The position numbers were made by a program, and so were the translations under genes. From Astragalus membranaceus (taxonomy: Eukaryota; Streptophyta; Magnoliopsida; Fabales; Fabaceae): a DNA stretch of 64,000 bases. Within the stretch, counting starts at the first letter, position 1; each line of letters opens with the position of its first letter. A model generated the notes under the pieces. That model ran no database searches. It was not told the DNA's origin and worked only from the letters and a program-made list of their open reading frames with translations. Shown one piece after another: positions 44,400-61,094 of the stretch. Where the stretch lies: assembly GCA_039519185.1 (NCBI GenBank), contig CM076854.1, positions 151,303,402 through 151,367,401 on the forward strand, in the 5' to 3' direction.

Positions 44400-45400
44400 A
44401 TTAATGAAGATGAAAATTAATTTCGTAATAAATTATGTAAAGTATGGTTCTTGTCAGTGTGTTTTGGCTTTAGAGTCCGAAAAAATATAACTGTTCAAAT
44501 ACGCAAAGTTTGTTTCTCGATAACCAATTTCATTAAAAATAATTGATTTTGAAACAAAATATGTAAAGTGTGACGCTAAACAGTGTATTTTGGAGTACTT
44601 TAGAATTCAAAAAAAAAATTAGAAGTACAAATACATGAAGTTCGTTCCTCAATCTTAAAAGTAATTTCGTGGCAAAATACGTAAAGTGCGACACTAAACA
44701 GTCTATTTTGGGGTACTTTCATTTTTTTTCTTTTTCATGTTTTAAACTGTGTGTTTTCAGGTACTTTATGGTTTAAAAAATTTGAATTGTTCAAATTCGA
44801 AAACTTCATTTCTCAATAACCGGTTTGTTGAAAGAAAATAGTAATTTTGTAATAAAATACGTAAAATGCAATGCTAAACAGAGTGTTTTGGGATACTTCA
44901 TCGGGCAAAAAAAGTGTGACTGTTCAAATACGCAAAGTTTGTTTCAGTATCCGGTTTTGTGGAAAAAAATAATTTCATGACAAAATATGTAAAATACGAT
45001 GCTAAGTATTATGTTTTTGGATGTTTTAGTGTTCGCAAAAAAATTCAACTATTCAAATATGCAAAGCTTGTGCCTCAATAGCCGGTTAATTTGGTGGAAA
45101 AAAATATAATTTCATGACAAAATACATAAATTGTGATGCTAAGCACCGTGTTTTGGGGGTACTTTAGTGTTAGGAAAAAAACTTAACCGTTCAAATACTC
45201 AAAGTTCATTCCTCAATAACCAATTTGTTGAAACAAATAATAATTCCATTTCAAATATGTAAAGTGTGATTTTAGCAATGTGTTTTAGAGTACTTTAGCG
45301 TTCAGAAAAATTTTAACTGTTCAAATACTCAAAGTTCATTCCTCAATAACTGGTTTGATGAAAAAAAATTAATTTTGTGACACAAACCCGTGCAACTCAC
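44400..45400 (+). repeat. Degenerate ~125-135-bp tandem repeat, about 7-8 copies
   Basis: Each copy holds versions of AAAATACGTAAAGTGTGA, GTGTTTTGGGGTACTTTAG, CTGTTCAAATACGCAAAG and TTCCTCAATAACCGGTTTG in this order. Copies of the GTGTTTTGG phrase start near 44457, 44580, 44699, 44750, 44882, 45007, 45146 and 45279; the interval near 44750 is a shortened unit. There is no open frame through it. Confidence 0.85.
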
Positions 45401-45862
45401 CCTTTTAGTGATTCCACCACTTTAAAAAATAAATTTATTTTTATACTTCTTCTCTTTATATTTTTTAGGACCATATATTTCTAAATCTTTAAAAAAATAA
45501 TTTAATTTTATACTTCTTCTCATTATCTTTCTGAACCCGAAATATTTATTAATTATATTCATTTAGTTCAGTCACTACCAATTCATTTATTGAATTCCGT
45601 TCTCTTTAGTATCTATGGATAACCAATTTCAATTTTATAATTTTCTTATTTAATTTATAGTTATAATTTAATCTTTATTCACATATATTAGACTATATAT
45701 TTTATAAACAAATACGTTACTATGAATTATGTGTATGGAACAATTTGTCTAGATTATATCTATACATGCTCTATTTTAGTTTTTAAGTTCGCAATTACCT
45801 TTTTTTATTACACCATTTTTTTTTAATTCATACTTAATTAACTTCAAATTAAATAATATTTT

Positions 45863-45944
45863 CTTTTTGGTAAATAAAATTTAGGGTGAGGGAATGGTGC
45901 CCCAGTCCAAGTCCAAGGCAGGGAAGACCTTTGGGCTCTTTGAC
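45863..45944 (-). mobile_element. 82-bp retroposed insert with a 21-bp target duplication
   Basis: The sequence at 45842-45862 is repeated exactly at 45945-45965. Duplications of this length suggest target-primed retroposition (SINE or LINE machinery). Read on the minus strand the insert ends in an AT-rich tail TTTTATTTACCAAAAAG. It shares GTCCAAGGCAG with 41320-41335, so it is probably a short SINE piece. Confidence 0.6.
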
Positions 45945-46059
45945 CTTCAAATTAAATAATATTTTTTCATGTTGCAATTTTAGAAACAAATTTTACCCAA
46001 CCACAATTCTATATTAAGTAAAATTTTTACCCCTCGCAACGCACGTGTCAATGCGCTAG

Positions 46060-46887
46060 TTTAGATAAAAAGAGGATAGAAATAATAATAATAACTTGAT
46101 AAAAGGACTAAACACCGATCCTATTTATAGGAATACATAGACTCAATCCTAAATAAATAGAAAAATTAAGAAACCAATAATAATAATAATAATAATAATG
46201 TAAGATATTCTAGCATTATTTAAAAATAAGGTTAAACATGCTTGTGGTTCTTATAAAATTGAGTTTTTTGATTTTAGTCATTGAAAAAAAATTTACCTAC
46301 TTTTGGTCTACCAAGTTTTCTTTCACCAGTTTTAGTCACTTATGACTTTTAATAGCATTTTTTTGGGCCTTTTATAGCATTTAAAAAGACGTAATCAAAT
46401 ATTTTAAAAGATAAATGATGTAAACGAAAATACAATGAAGATAAATGAATAAAAGTCTATATTTTAACAATAGAAAAATAAAGATAAAAGATGTAAATAC
46501 ATAATTTAAAAGATAAAAGACAATTTTAAATTTTAAATTAATAGTGAAAGATAAAGGACAAAAGCTTTATTATAGCCATAATAATATTCAAATTTGTAAT
46601 AATAAAATCAAGTCGATAATTTTATTTTATTTTTTAATATAGTTGATAATTGTTTTCGTTACAGATTAAGTTGATAATTAATAATTTACAATTATTTTTT
46701 GACAAATAATAAATTACAACTTCATACTATATCTATTAATCAAATTCTGTCGCTTGTTTCTAGATTTTGGTTTCCAAATTTATGCTGAGAGACAACAATA
46801 GTAAAAGTTTCCAGTAAAATAAAAAAGTTAAGTTAAAATACAGCCAAAACACACCAACGATTACTATAATCTCCATCCAGCTTTTCG

Positions 46888-46930
<43 letters not shown>

Positions 46931-47484
46931 ACTTTTTGATTTGTGGAATTATACTCGTCTTCCTACCTGGTTAAGCAAACCTTCGTCAACCTCTTCTTCT
47001 TCATTCTTCATATATTATTTGTTTTATTTTAAATAAAAAAGTTCAATTTTTTCTTTTTGTTAGAATTACCCATTATCATTTTCTTTTCTGGGGTCAATGA
47101 TATCAAGTTATCTAGAAATTAGGGCTTCAATCGGTGATATAGGGGTGATTGATTTGCGTCTTTTGTGTCAAAAGAATGTAGCTGAAGAAGCTTGTGAATA
47201 ATAAAAATTTCATTTTCATCGTTAGGGGCGTTGCAATTTATGTGAATTTGGCTCCTTTTTTCATTTGCCCTTTTCTTGGATTCTCACAAGATTAGCATTT
47301 CACGGCTGATTAGACGCTTAGGTTTGGAAATCTCATTGGATTTGAGTGAGTTTTCGAATAAAGCTTGGAAATTTTGACCTGGTGAGCCCCTTTTTGCACA
47401 ATTAGGTGCTGAATTGGGAACAAATCTGAGGAAAAAGGGCGGTTTTAGTTACTGGGTATAGGTATTTTGGAAGGTTATTTCATA
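46060..47484 (+). other. Promoter region and leader of the CK1-like gene
   Basis: AT-rich to 46850, with an (AAT)n run near 46176-46199. A (CT)n tract at about 46890-46927 and the T/C-rich text after it look like a plant 5' leader. The region 46930-47484 may hold a leader intron. No other gene. Confidence 0.5.
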
Positions 47485-52139
<4,655 letters not shown>

Positions 52140-54223
52140 CAAATACGTCCTTTTGTCGGAAGACATTTTTCGAAATTCAAATGCGCTTGTTGCTGTTGTT
52201 TATTCGTGAAACAGTATTTTAAAGCATGATGGAGTCATGTTTCGTGTAAATTGTGGAATTAACATGAGGTCATATAATCAACTTCACTACCTAACATCAT
52301 TTTCTGGACCAAGGTGGACTAATTTCTGCCCTCCAGATAGTCAATCTTGTGAAGATGATTTCTCAGCTGCTGTAACATGTTCCTAAAACATGCTCTAGAG
52401 AAATGTGTTATTTTTTTAATTATTTAAAGATTTTATTAGATAAATGTGTTTTCTTTTCTCTGAAGAAAAAAAAAAATAGATGGAACCAAGAGTTGTAGTT
52501 TATGTTACAATTGTTATTGTTTCTTAATGTCACGTGAGTGGATTCTATTGACAAGTTGGAATTTGGTCTAAAGCTACCAGATATCCCATTATTCCTTATT
52601 TTTGGATATAGAATATTTGCTTAGCGACTTCCTTTTACAGGTAGGTTATCTATTAATCTCACTGCTGGTATGAGTATATAACAGTCACTATAGGATGCTT
52701 GCATTTTATGCGGCACATAATTATTCCAAGACTAAATTATACTTTTGGCCTCATTTATTTTACGTTGAAGCTTAGTCTCTCATGCATTATTAAGAGTTTA
52801 AAATTAGTTCTTTGTGTAAAAAATTTATACACGTAGTATCTCTTGTTTTTTTTTTTGTTTTCCGAACTCATGTTACAAAAATTATGCCAGGGCATTTTCT
52901 ACAAAATCAAGGGCCTACAATTCCATAGCAGTCTCTGATTTTACAAAAAATGGCCCTTTTCGTATAATTTTTATAATTACGCGAGTTCAAAACAGAAAAC
53001 AACGGTGTTTTTTATCGTGTCATGACATTGTAAGTATCTATCCTGGGGCTGGCCTACAATTCCATAGCAGTCTCTGATTTTACAAAAAATGACCCTTTTC
53101 GTATAATTCAAAACAGAAAACAACGGTGCTTTTTATCGCATCATGACATTGTAAGTATCTATCCTGGGGCAGGTTTATGAGAAACATAGGTGTTTCAGGT
53201 GGTGACTATATTTCGGATTAGTAGAATTCTCCACTTTCTTGTATTAAGCATGATAACCGATCTTGTTGAACTATTTTGTAATGGGTTGGAGTACTCCTAA
53301 TACTCCTTCCGCTTATATATAATATATAAAAAAATGAAGTGGCTCCTTCCCTATTATGCAGAATTCACGGGGTGCTGGCAAATAGGAACATTTAGCAAGT
53401 CAATCACGAAGATATTTTAGCTGTAAGTATCATTATCTAACAAGAGAAACTACATTGATATAATTTTTAGAAATTTCCAATGCATAATGGACTAAACTAA
53501 AACCTAAAATAAAGATATGGGTTAAAAGTATAATTTAGTATTATTCCAAATTTTGCCTAATTCATTTACAGAAAAACCTGGGTAGTTTCCTAAAAGCAAC
53601 TCCTGATAATACAAGGTTTATTTGAGTAATTCTTCATAATCATCTTTGCCTTCTACAGAAGCAATGAATCTTGTGAAGTTCTTGTGAAGTTCCGTTGCAT
53701 TCTAGTGGAGCATCAAAACATTAGAAAGCCCGGTTTCAAGTTCTCGGTAGTAGTAAAAATTGGAGACATAAGATACAAAGAAAGTGATATATCTCGATAT
53801 GCACTATGTTCAATCTAAAATTTTTTCCCTTTACTTTCACTCCGGCCAAACATCAAATATAAATAGCTAAGGGCACAGATACTCATTTACAAATAGTTCA
53901 AGAGTTATGGTATTCTTTCCATCCCCAACTACAATCCATCTCAGTTTTTTTGGTTTGAAAAGGCCCAGCAGCCGAACTCACACACACAAGGATTGGGGAA
54001 GAGGGATGCTGCGAGTTCAAACTTGCGCCCCAACAAATATCCATGCAACAATTAACCACTGTGCGGCGCACTGCGGGACTCCATCTCGTAATATTTAATA
54101 TATTGCTATTCATACATTATAAGGTTGTATATGCACACTAAACTTGTGAAACCTCTAAATAGGTCAGGTAAGAATTTTAGTTTCAAACTTTGAGATTGGG
54201 AATCACACAATCTCTGGCAAAAA
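52140..54223. other. Intergenic: 3' UTRs of the convergent CK1-like and VPS2 genes
   Basis: The CK1-like 3' UTR probably runs to about 52450. The middle is AT-rich and holds a tandem duplication (next entry). A Stowaway-like half end is near 53294. Near 53960-54050 GCGAGTTCAAACTTGCGCC resembles a tRNA B-box but nothing else supports a tRNA gene. No coding frame is credible. Confidence 0.5.
52912..53171. repeat. 139-bp tandem duplication
   Basis: GGCCTACAATTCCATAGCAG starts a unit at 52912 and again at 53051. The second copy lacks an 18-base piece (about TTTTTATAATTACGCGAG) and has a few substitutions. Both copies end near CTATCCTGGGGC. Confidence 0.9.
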
Positions 54224-57191
54224 TCATGGGTTTCTAAGAGCCGCCAAACGCTTTTCAAGATCATCAATGCCCGAGCTGCAATAGCATCAAATTTACGATG
54301 TCAGTAAAACTTCGAAAGAAAGCTAACAGCTTAAGAAATTTTGACTCATTCATGCAAAAACACAATGAGCAAAATTCTTCATAAGTTACAAGTTACTCAG
54401 AGGTTCGTATATTCCTTTTTCTTAACTTTTTGTACTTTGAGGGAAAAAGAATACCTGCCGGCATTTTCAGTATTCTTCGTTCCGACTCTCCCTTTGGGAG
54501 CAGCTGATAACTGCCAGAGTTCAAATACAATACAAATTAGCTTGAGCAAAAGCATTGCCAGATGATATGAATGCAGAGATTAACAACAGCTTATTCTTAC
54601 CTGTGAAGCAACGTCCACACCAATTTCATCGAGCACCTGCCAAGAAAAGGGTAAGTGAAATTGCCATAAGTTTCATTTTGTAATTTCAAAAGCTAATGTC
54701 ATGTCAATTCTCAAGCTATAAGACCTTGAATTCTGCCCACCTAGGCTAGTTACTCTTTGTGGACCAGAAACCATACCTTAAACCTTGTAAACCAAAGCCA
54801 CAGGAAACCATGGCATTCTGAATTTGAAAAGTAGGCCTTCAGAAGAAAACATGATGGTAAAACAGCCACACCCTTCTCGTGATATTACTTTTATATTTTT
54901 AATATAGGGGGAGTGATGGATTCCTAAGCTTTTAACCGATTAGTCCCTAAATTATCTCTACCAAATTTTGGATAGCCCACCTAGTGGGACAAGAATTGGT
55001 GGTGGTTTTTGTTGATTCTTGATTTCCCCTAGGGTGTTGTTGCTGATATCAGGATCCAAAATAGGACATGTGATTCCAAGCATGGCTAATTCTTAGGGAT
55101 TGCGACACAAGATATACATATTAATCTTGATAGTAACCTGCTAATCCTTTACTTTTTGAAAAATTAATCAAGTAAAAGAGCCATGCAAACAAAGCTCATT
55201 GATAAAAAAGAGTTACATTGATAAAAAAAGCCATGCAAACATAGCAGCATATACTTTTCTAAAAATATTTGCAACAAAAGGTAATTGCAAGTGTACCTGA
55301 TTTGTTAGCTCTTCAGTCTCCTCTTCAGCTTCATCATTATCCAAGGCATCATCTATGGTATCAGACATCATTTCAGTCTGCACAGAAAATTATATACCAT
55401 TAACGTTTAAAAGATGTTGAAACAAAAGCAATGTTTTCCTGTTTTTTTTTTCAAATTTGTAAAATTAGTAAAAGCAAAGCATCGGCTTACAGTCATATCC
55501 ATCTGTGCTGATTGTTTCTGGAATTCTTGCATAATCTTGGCTTGCTTTGCTGGCTCCATTTGCTGCAATGAATTTTCTAATTTAGTAGAAGTTAAAAACT
55601 AAAAGGACGGAAAAGAGGAATAGAAATTAGTTTATGAACTCCAATGTCAGTGTTTTAGCTCAGAGGAAGTTAGATGGATTGCTGTTATCATGGCTGCTTT
55701 CCTGGTGCAGCATTTTCCTTTAAGGTTCTGCTTGACATTGAATATCACTTAAATCTCACTCCCTTTGTGTGAGTATGTGCACGTGTGCACGCACATGTGA
55801 CGGGTGGGAAGGAGGTAAGCAATATCTTTCACAATATTTAGCAAAAGAACATTCTCATGTTCCAAAACTTTACAATCTCACAAAGTCCACAACAACCCTT
55901 AAATATAAACTTTATGCTCCATCCCATTAACTTATACAAACTTGGACACAGCTGACAGCTCCACGAATGAAAGCCATATGCTATGCAGTATGCACTCTAT
56001 AACAATTCCTTAAAAATCATCAAAACTCTACCCCCACACCCTAAACAAAGCTTTCCTTTCCTCTTTGTATTTTTTTTAAATAAAACCAAACAAAATGAAT
56101 ATCAAATTTATTATGTATGCACATAAAATATATTTAAAACGTGAGATCCAACACGCTACCTTATTCATAGCTCCCATTGCCTTTGTAGCACCTTTCATGC
56201 CAACGGCAACAGAGGAATGGGCATGCAACGCCTGCACGAAATAACAAGCAAAAGCAAATTACAGCTAAGACAAATAGCGTAAAGCAAGTACCTGCTACTC
56301 AAAACATGAGAAAAAGCAAAGGCTTCAAGAATGGACCTGCGTGTGAGTTGCTATGCCTCTCATCTGAGCTCTACTACCCTGAAGATTAGCAATCTGTTGC
56401 CTAAGCCTGACCAACTGGCGAGCTAGAACTTTAGTTGCTGCCTGAGAATCAAAGGGGGCAAAGTAAAACATCTAATTTCGAACAATGTATTGTAGACAGT
56501 AGATAGAGGCGACTACTAAGCTAACATCGACGCACACGGAGACCAGATACGACACTAACATGGACACATAGACAACGATAATAGTTTGAGAAAATGGAAG
56601 TGATTGAAGTGTTGGTGCTACATAGCTTCTAAGTCTGCATAATATGAGCAGAAAAAGAAACCTATGATATTCATATGAGTTTGATATGACATCATACCTC
56701 GTTTCCTGTTTTAGCAGTTCTCTTAATCTCAACAACTAGCTTCTTTTCCTAATAAGATAAACAACACAACTCATTATTAGATAGTAGCTATATGCATTAT
56801 ATAACATCAAATGTTGAGTTCATTAAATTTAAAAGGATAACGATAATCAGTATTAAGCAACTGTTTGATTGACATACTTCTAATTGTAATGATCCAATTT
56901 CCCTCTCAATACCTGGAGAAGCATAGTATAGTATAATTAATAAGAAAATAAGGAAACATATTATGAATTAAAAAATGTTTGTTCATTTCAAGTCACAAAA
57001 TTGATTAATTTGATTACCTCTAGTGGCGTTTGACATTTCCCGTTTACTCTCCCGAAGAGCCTCTGCAGAAAAATCAAAATTAAAAAAAGCGAAATTGAAG
57101 ACCAAACCAAACATAATTGGAAATTTAAAGAACAAAGACATGAAGAAGAAGAAGAACCTTTGGCGGTGGGTTTCTTGGAGAAGATGTTCAT
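54224..57191 (-). CDS. VPS2.2: ESCRT-III subunit, VPS2/CHMP2-type (VPS2.2/2.3-like)
   Basis: Eleven exons on the minus strand: 57158-57191, 57018-57062, 56878-56912, 56698-56748, 56337-56441, 56160-56231, 55491-55562, 55297-55377, 54601-54636, 54455-54510, 54224-54275; in phase, 212 residues. It starts MNIFSKKPTAKEALRESKRE, has the Snf7-family basic N-terminal helices, then an acidic half (DDALDNDEAEEETEELTNQV). The C-terminal DDLEKRLAALRN (about 200-211) is a good MIM1 motif, the site bound by the VPS4/SKD1 MIT domain. ESCRT-III filaments pinch vesicles into multivesicular bodies. The QLVRLRQQIANLQGSRAQ core points to VPS2.2/2.3 rather than VPS2.1; this and the symbol are from memory of the family. 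Confidence 0.93.
56505..56632. mobile_element. MITE fragment in a VPS2 intron
   Basis: Text rich in GACAC words and ending AGTGTTGGTGCTACATAG resembles the right end of the CTATGAAGCA family found in the CK1-like introns. Ends and duplication are not clear. Confidence 0.4.
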
Positions 57192-58257
57192 GGCTACGGC
57201 GATGTCTGTCACCGTCAATTCTCAAATGAAATGATCGATCGTCAAATCGCAAATAGCATAAAATAAAATTCTTTACTTTTTTTTTGACAAAATCCTAATT
57301 TTCATGTTTCTTTCTCTATATACTTTTTTTTTTGGTTTCCTTCCTACCACTTTCACTTTTCTCATCCAATATTTTCTTAACACGATCATTGAAACCGCGT
57401 TTTTTTTTTCATTTTATTTTATAGGTCTTTCAGGGTTTGAACCCGGGACCTCATTCTTGCATTCATTTTGTGCATAATAATCATTTTTTAAGTATGTGTA
57501 AAAAAAATTAATTTATATATAAATTTATAAGCGTTTTACACCATCTACCAATTATAAATTTGGTCAATAAAAAGTCTGTCAATTATAAGTTGACACATTA
57601 TTAAAAATAAGTTAGTCAATTAGTAACCATCTTATATGTCAACTATACCATAAATTGTTATCGGTTGTACTTGTAAAAAGGTTTTATGTGTCGCTGATAG
57701 TGCGTAGCAATTAAACTCTTTAAAAAATAGAAATTCAATATTTTTGTAAGAAATTAAAATTTTCTCATGATTCCTAAGTATTAAGATTAAACTAAATATT
57801 AACCATTTTTTGGATAATAATTCTAAAAATTTAACTTCAAATATTTTTGCAAGAAATTATAGTTTTAAAAACTTTAATTACTGAATACTCCCCGACATGT
57901 TTGAGAATTTCTAAATAAGTCCTTAATTAAAAAAAAATTTGATTTTTTATAAGCAAAGTTTTTTTTAGTAATTGGGTATATGTAATTATCAATAATTTGT
58001 TTTTGGGTATTTGAACTTTTGAGTAACTTTTAACCAAGCTCTGGGATTTTAAAATAATTTTTAAATTTAAACATAGAGACTATGTTACAAATTATTTAAA
58101 AGTTGAAGGGTTTACTTGTAAATTATTTAAATTTTTGGACCTAATTAAAATTTATAAAACCATTTAAAAATTATTGGCAAGTTAAGTATCAAATCACAAA
58201 TTACTTTTGTCAAAAAAAAATTACAAATTAATTTTATTTTAGGACATTTAAAAAAAG
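57192..58257. other. VPS2 5' region and AT-rich spacer
   Basis: The first 100 bp should hold the VPS2 leader and promoter. Near 57428-57455 the minus strand reads GGTCCCGGGTTCAAACCCTG, a B-box-like sequence and probably a SINE piece. The rest is AT-rich with nothing I can name. Confidence 0.45.
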
Positions 58258-58559
58258 GCTTAAATATATGTTCAGCCCCTGCAAATATGGCCATAATCCA
58301 TTTAAGCCATTGTAAAAAAAAAACTTTAAAATAACCCTTGTAAATATTAAGCGTTTACGGTTAATCCTCTCGGTCAACTTTCCATTCAAAAAAGCTGATT
58401 CACGGCCACATGTCACCATTTAATTGGCCCTTAGTGCCACGCGGCAATGACATGCCACGTCATCCCCCATGTCAACACTAACACGTGCCACGTCAGCAAC
58501 CAATTGATGGCTGCCACGTGGCAGTGTTTTAAACTCAAAACAACTTTTGAAAATGGCTT

Positions 58560-58624
58560 AAGAGGGACTTGAACTCGCAACATCTTGGTCATACACAAGA
58601 GGTAATACCACTAAACCAATGCTT
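58560..58624 (-). repeat. tRNA-like sequence in the left arm
   Basis: On the minus strand: A-box-like TTGGTTTAGTGGTATTAC, then, at tRNA spacing, B-box-like GAGTTCAAGTCCC. No full cloverleaf can be closed with confidence. It points away from the element centre. Confidence 0.45.
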
Positions 58625-59239
58625 CATTTGTGCTATTACACCAATTCTATTATATTTATATTGTGTCTCTCTTCATCATCTGATCTTCTTCTTCATCAGA
58701 TCTGCAATTCGTAATTTTCATTTCCAGATCTTCAATTCGTAATTTTTCGAAATTAATCTTCAATTCATTTTTTCGTTTTCCTGACCGAAATTCGTTTTTT
58801 CGTTTTCGAAATTACTCTTTAACCCAACGCAAAATTCGTTTCCAGATCTCAAATTTCGTTTTCCAGATCTCAAAAACGAAACACCAAATTGAAAAAGAAA
58901 CCCAATTTTTCAATTTCGTTTCTTGTTCAGTTCAACAACAATTTCGTTTCTGCTTCATCTTCTGGTTCTCGCGAAGGTTCTGGTTCAATCCCAATCTCAG
59001 ATTCCCAGATTTGTGTTTGTGTTTCGTTTTCCGGTTATAGAGACATGATTCAAGTTATGGATTCAAGTTCGTTTCGATTTCGTTTGGGTTCTGGAACGAT
59101 TTGGTTTTCATTCCGGAACGATGAAGATGAACAGTTGTGAAGATGAATATACGAGAACTAATTTCATTTTTTATTTTTTTGATCAAAATTAATAAAGAAT
59201 CATATAATATATATTTACTGGGTTAAAATACACAACTAT

Positions 59240-59302
59240 TCAGTTGGCTTAGTGGTAAGAGGTTTTGTGTTTAAGTTGGAGGTCATTGGTTCAAACCCCA
59301 TA
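59240..59302 (+). repeat. tRNA-like sequence in the right arm
   Basis: A-box-like TTGGCTTAGTGGTAAGAG (59244-59261) and B-box-like GGTTCAAACCCC (59288-59299). It is the mirror counterpart of the left-arm copy and also points outwards. Confidence 0.45.
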
Positions 59303-59612
59303 TTCAACAAAATGTTTAATTTTTAAGTAAGCATGAGCGCCACGTGGCAGCCATCCATTGGTTGCTGACGTAGCACGTGTCAGTGCTGATGCGGCAGTGT
59401 TGACATGGGGGTGATGTGGCATGTCATTGCCACGTGGCACTATGGCCAATTAAATGGTGACACGTGGCAGTGAATCAGCTTTTTTGGATGGAAAGTTGAC
59501 CGAGGGGTTTAACCGTAAACGCTTAATATTTACAAGGGTAATTTTAAAGTTTTTTTATGGGGGCTTAAATGAATTATGGCCATATTTGCAGGGGTTGGAG
59601 TATGACTTACAA

Positions 59613-61094
59613 TACTAAACAAATGTTTAGCTTTTTTTACTAAATGGGTATATAAGTAATTTGCTTATTAATTAAAAAACGGTTAATCAATTTTGATTTT
59701 ACACTTTATTTTTATTTGTTAACCAATTAAATAAAAAAGTAGAGAATAAAGAAAAATGATTTTTATCTTTATTGATTCTTTAATTTTACAAAACTGTAGA
59801 CTTAAAATACAAGAAAAGAAAACACAAAAGTTAATATACATACAAATAAATAAATGGAAAAGCACAAACATAAAAAGAAGCAGAGAGGTAAGTCGCATGG
59901 TATTTGGTTGGTTACAGGATTGCAGCAAACAATTTCAACTTGCAACCAAGGTATCTTTCTAGTTGGCTTAACCGTTAAATGTTGTCGTTTTTGGAAAAAG
60001 AAAATTTGTCGCATTTCAAATATTTTGGAAAATTGTCGTCGTCCCAATACTTTGGAAAATTGTTGTCATCTTGGTGTCTTGGTGCTGTTTGAGCTAGGTG
60101 TTAAGGCTCAAACCTTGGTGTTTTTGGAGTTAGGTGTGAAGGCTCCAAATCTTAGTGTTCCGTTGTTTCGGGTAGTTTTGGTGTTTTGGTGTCGTTGGGC
60201 TAGGTGTGAAAGCTCAATTTTGGTGATATTCGGTGATTGATTTTTGGTGTGTCACGTTGTGACTAAATTTTGATGATTGTCTGTGTGCATTCATGGTGTC
60301 GCATACAGCATACGCATTTGTTTCGGTGAAGGCCTTTGGTCTTGGAGCTGGGTGTGAAAGCTCAACTTTTTCTAAAACTAGTGAGCCGGGTGTGAAAGCT
60401 CAATTTTTCTAAATTGGTGAGCCGGGTGTGAAAGCTCTCAATATTGGTGACGCCTCTATTTACAGGCAAAAAAACTTTCAGTGATTTGGTACCACATGCA
60501 TATGCCCGTTGGTGTGGGTTGCATTCATGCATTATCATGACATTTGGTGACCGATTGTGGTGTTTACAATTTGACGTGTGTTTATAATTCGAAGTGTGTA
60601 GTGGAGTGGTAGATATAGTTGTCATATTCTAGCATATTTCCTATCATTTACGCTATTATATTGAAGATATCTCACTCCTTCTGTTTGAATGTTACCCCTA
60701 TGCGGTAACGTGCATGTGATTGCAAGTGAAGGCTTAGCTACCTTCGCTAGTCTGAGTCGGTGTCCTTTGCTTTGATATGTAACACTCAGGGGGGGAAACG
60801 AACCTAGACTTTGGCTGTTGCATTTTATTTATTTGGAGTCCATTCAGGACGTTATGATTTTATGTTTTGGAACTTATTTCTATTCCGCTGCGTGGTGATG
60901 TATTTTTGACGATGTGGTTAACTAAACTGGTGTTATGGGCTTCGTCCCTTTTTGACAAAGTATTATATATCGTATGTGACGTTTTGGTTATCGATGAATG
61001 TGTGACATCTCTTTTCGAAGTATGGAATAATGAAATTAATTTTTTGTAACTCTGATTTTATTAAATAATTACCGGGTAGAAAATGGGTGTTACA
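59613..61094 (+). mobile_element. LTR-retrotransposon-derived DNA, possibly a Ty3/gypsy LTR ending at 61094
   Basis: The end ATTACCGGGTAGAAAATGGGTGTTACA-type (61066-61094; last bases ATGGGTGTTACA) is like the 3' end of many plant Ty3/gypsy LTRs. The left edge is not found. Inside is a set of six hairpin repeats (next entry) and the phrase ATGTAACACTCAGGGGGG near 60778. No coding frame is credible. It could instead be the outer part of the Ogre-type LTR to the right. Confidence 0.35.
60091..60437 (+). repeat. Six dispersed copies of a GAGCY-GGTGTGAA-AGCTC hairpin
   Basis: Copies at 60091-60109, 60126-60146, 60197-60215, 60345-60363, 60383-60401 and 60419-60437. Each has the form GAGCYRGGTGTGAAAGCTC, where GAGCY pairs with AGCTC around a conserved GGTGTGAA loop. 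In some copies a change in one arm is matched in the other (GGAGTT..GGCTCC). Confidence 0.85.

Larger units (their letters stand above)
44221..46059 (+). mobile_element. Helitron candidate
   Basis: The right end reads CCCCTCGCAACGCACGTGTC AATGCG then CTAG|T: a short hairpin (CGCA..TGCG) just before CTAG followed by T, as in Helitron 3' ends. A TCTCTATATA at 44221 preceded by A would suit the 5' end. No duplication is expected. No helicase is encoded. The right end is better supported than the left. Confidence 0.4.
58258..59612. mobile_element. Long inverted-repeat element, probably Mutator-like
   Basis: About 280 bp at the left (from GGCTTAAATATATGTTCAGC) is mirrored at the right (inverse of CCCCTGCAAATATGGCCATA and on). 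The arms share phrases such as GCCACGTGGCAGTG and AACCGTAAACGCTTAATATT. GGCTTAAATATATGTT-type ends are common in legume Mutator-like elements as I remember them. I could not find a clear 9-bp duplication, so the outer edges are uncertain by some 10 bp. The centre (58640-59230) is gene-like but has no long frame. Confidence 0.7.

Noticed and set aside
53960..54050. Possible tRNA gene (GCGAGTTCAAACTTGCGCC)
   Set aside because: Only a B-box-like part is seen; no A-box, anticodon arm or acceptor stem can be paired.
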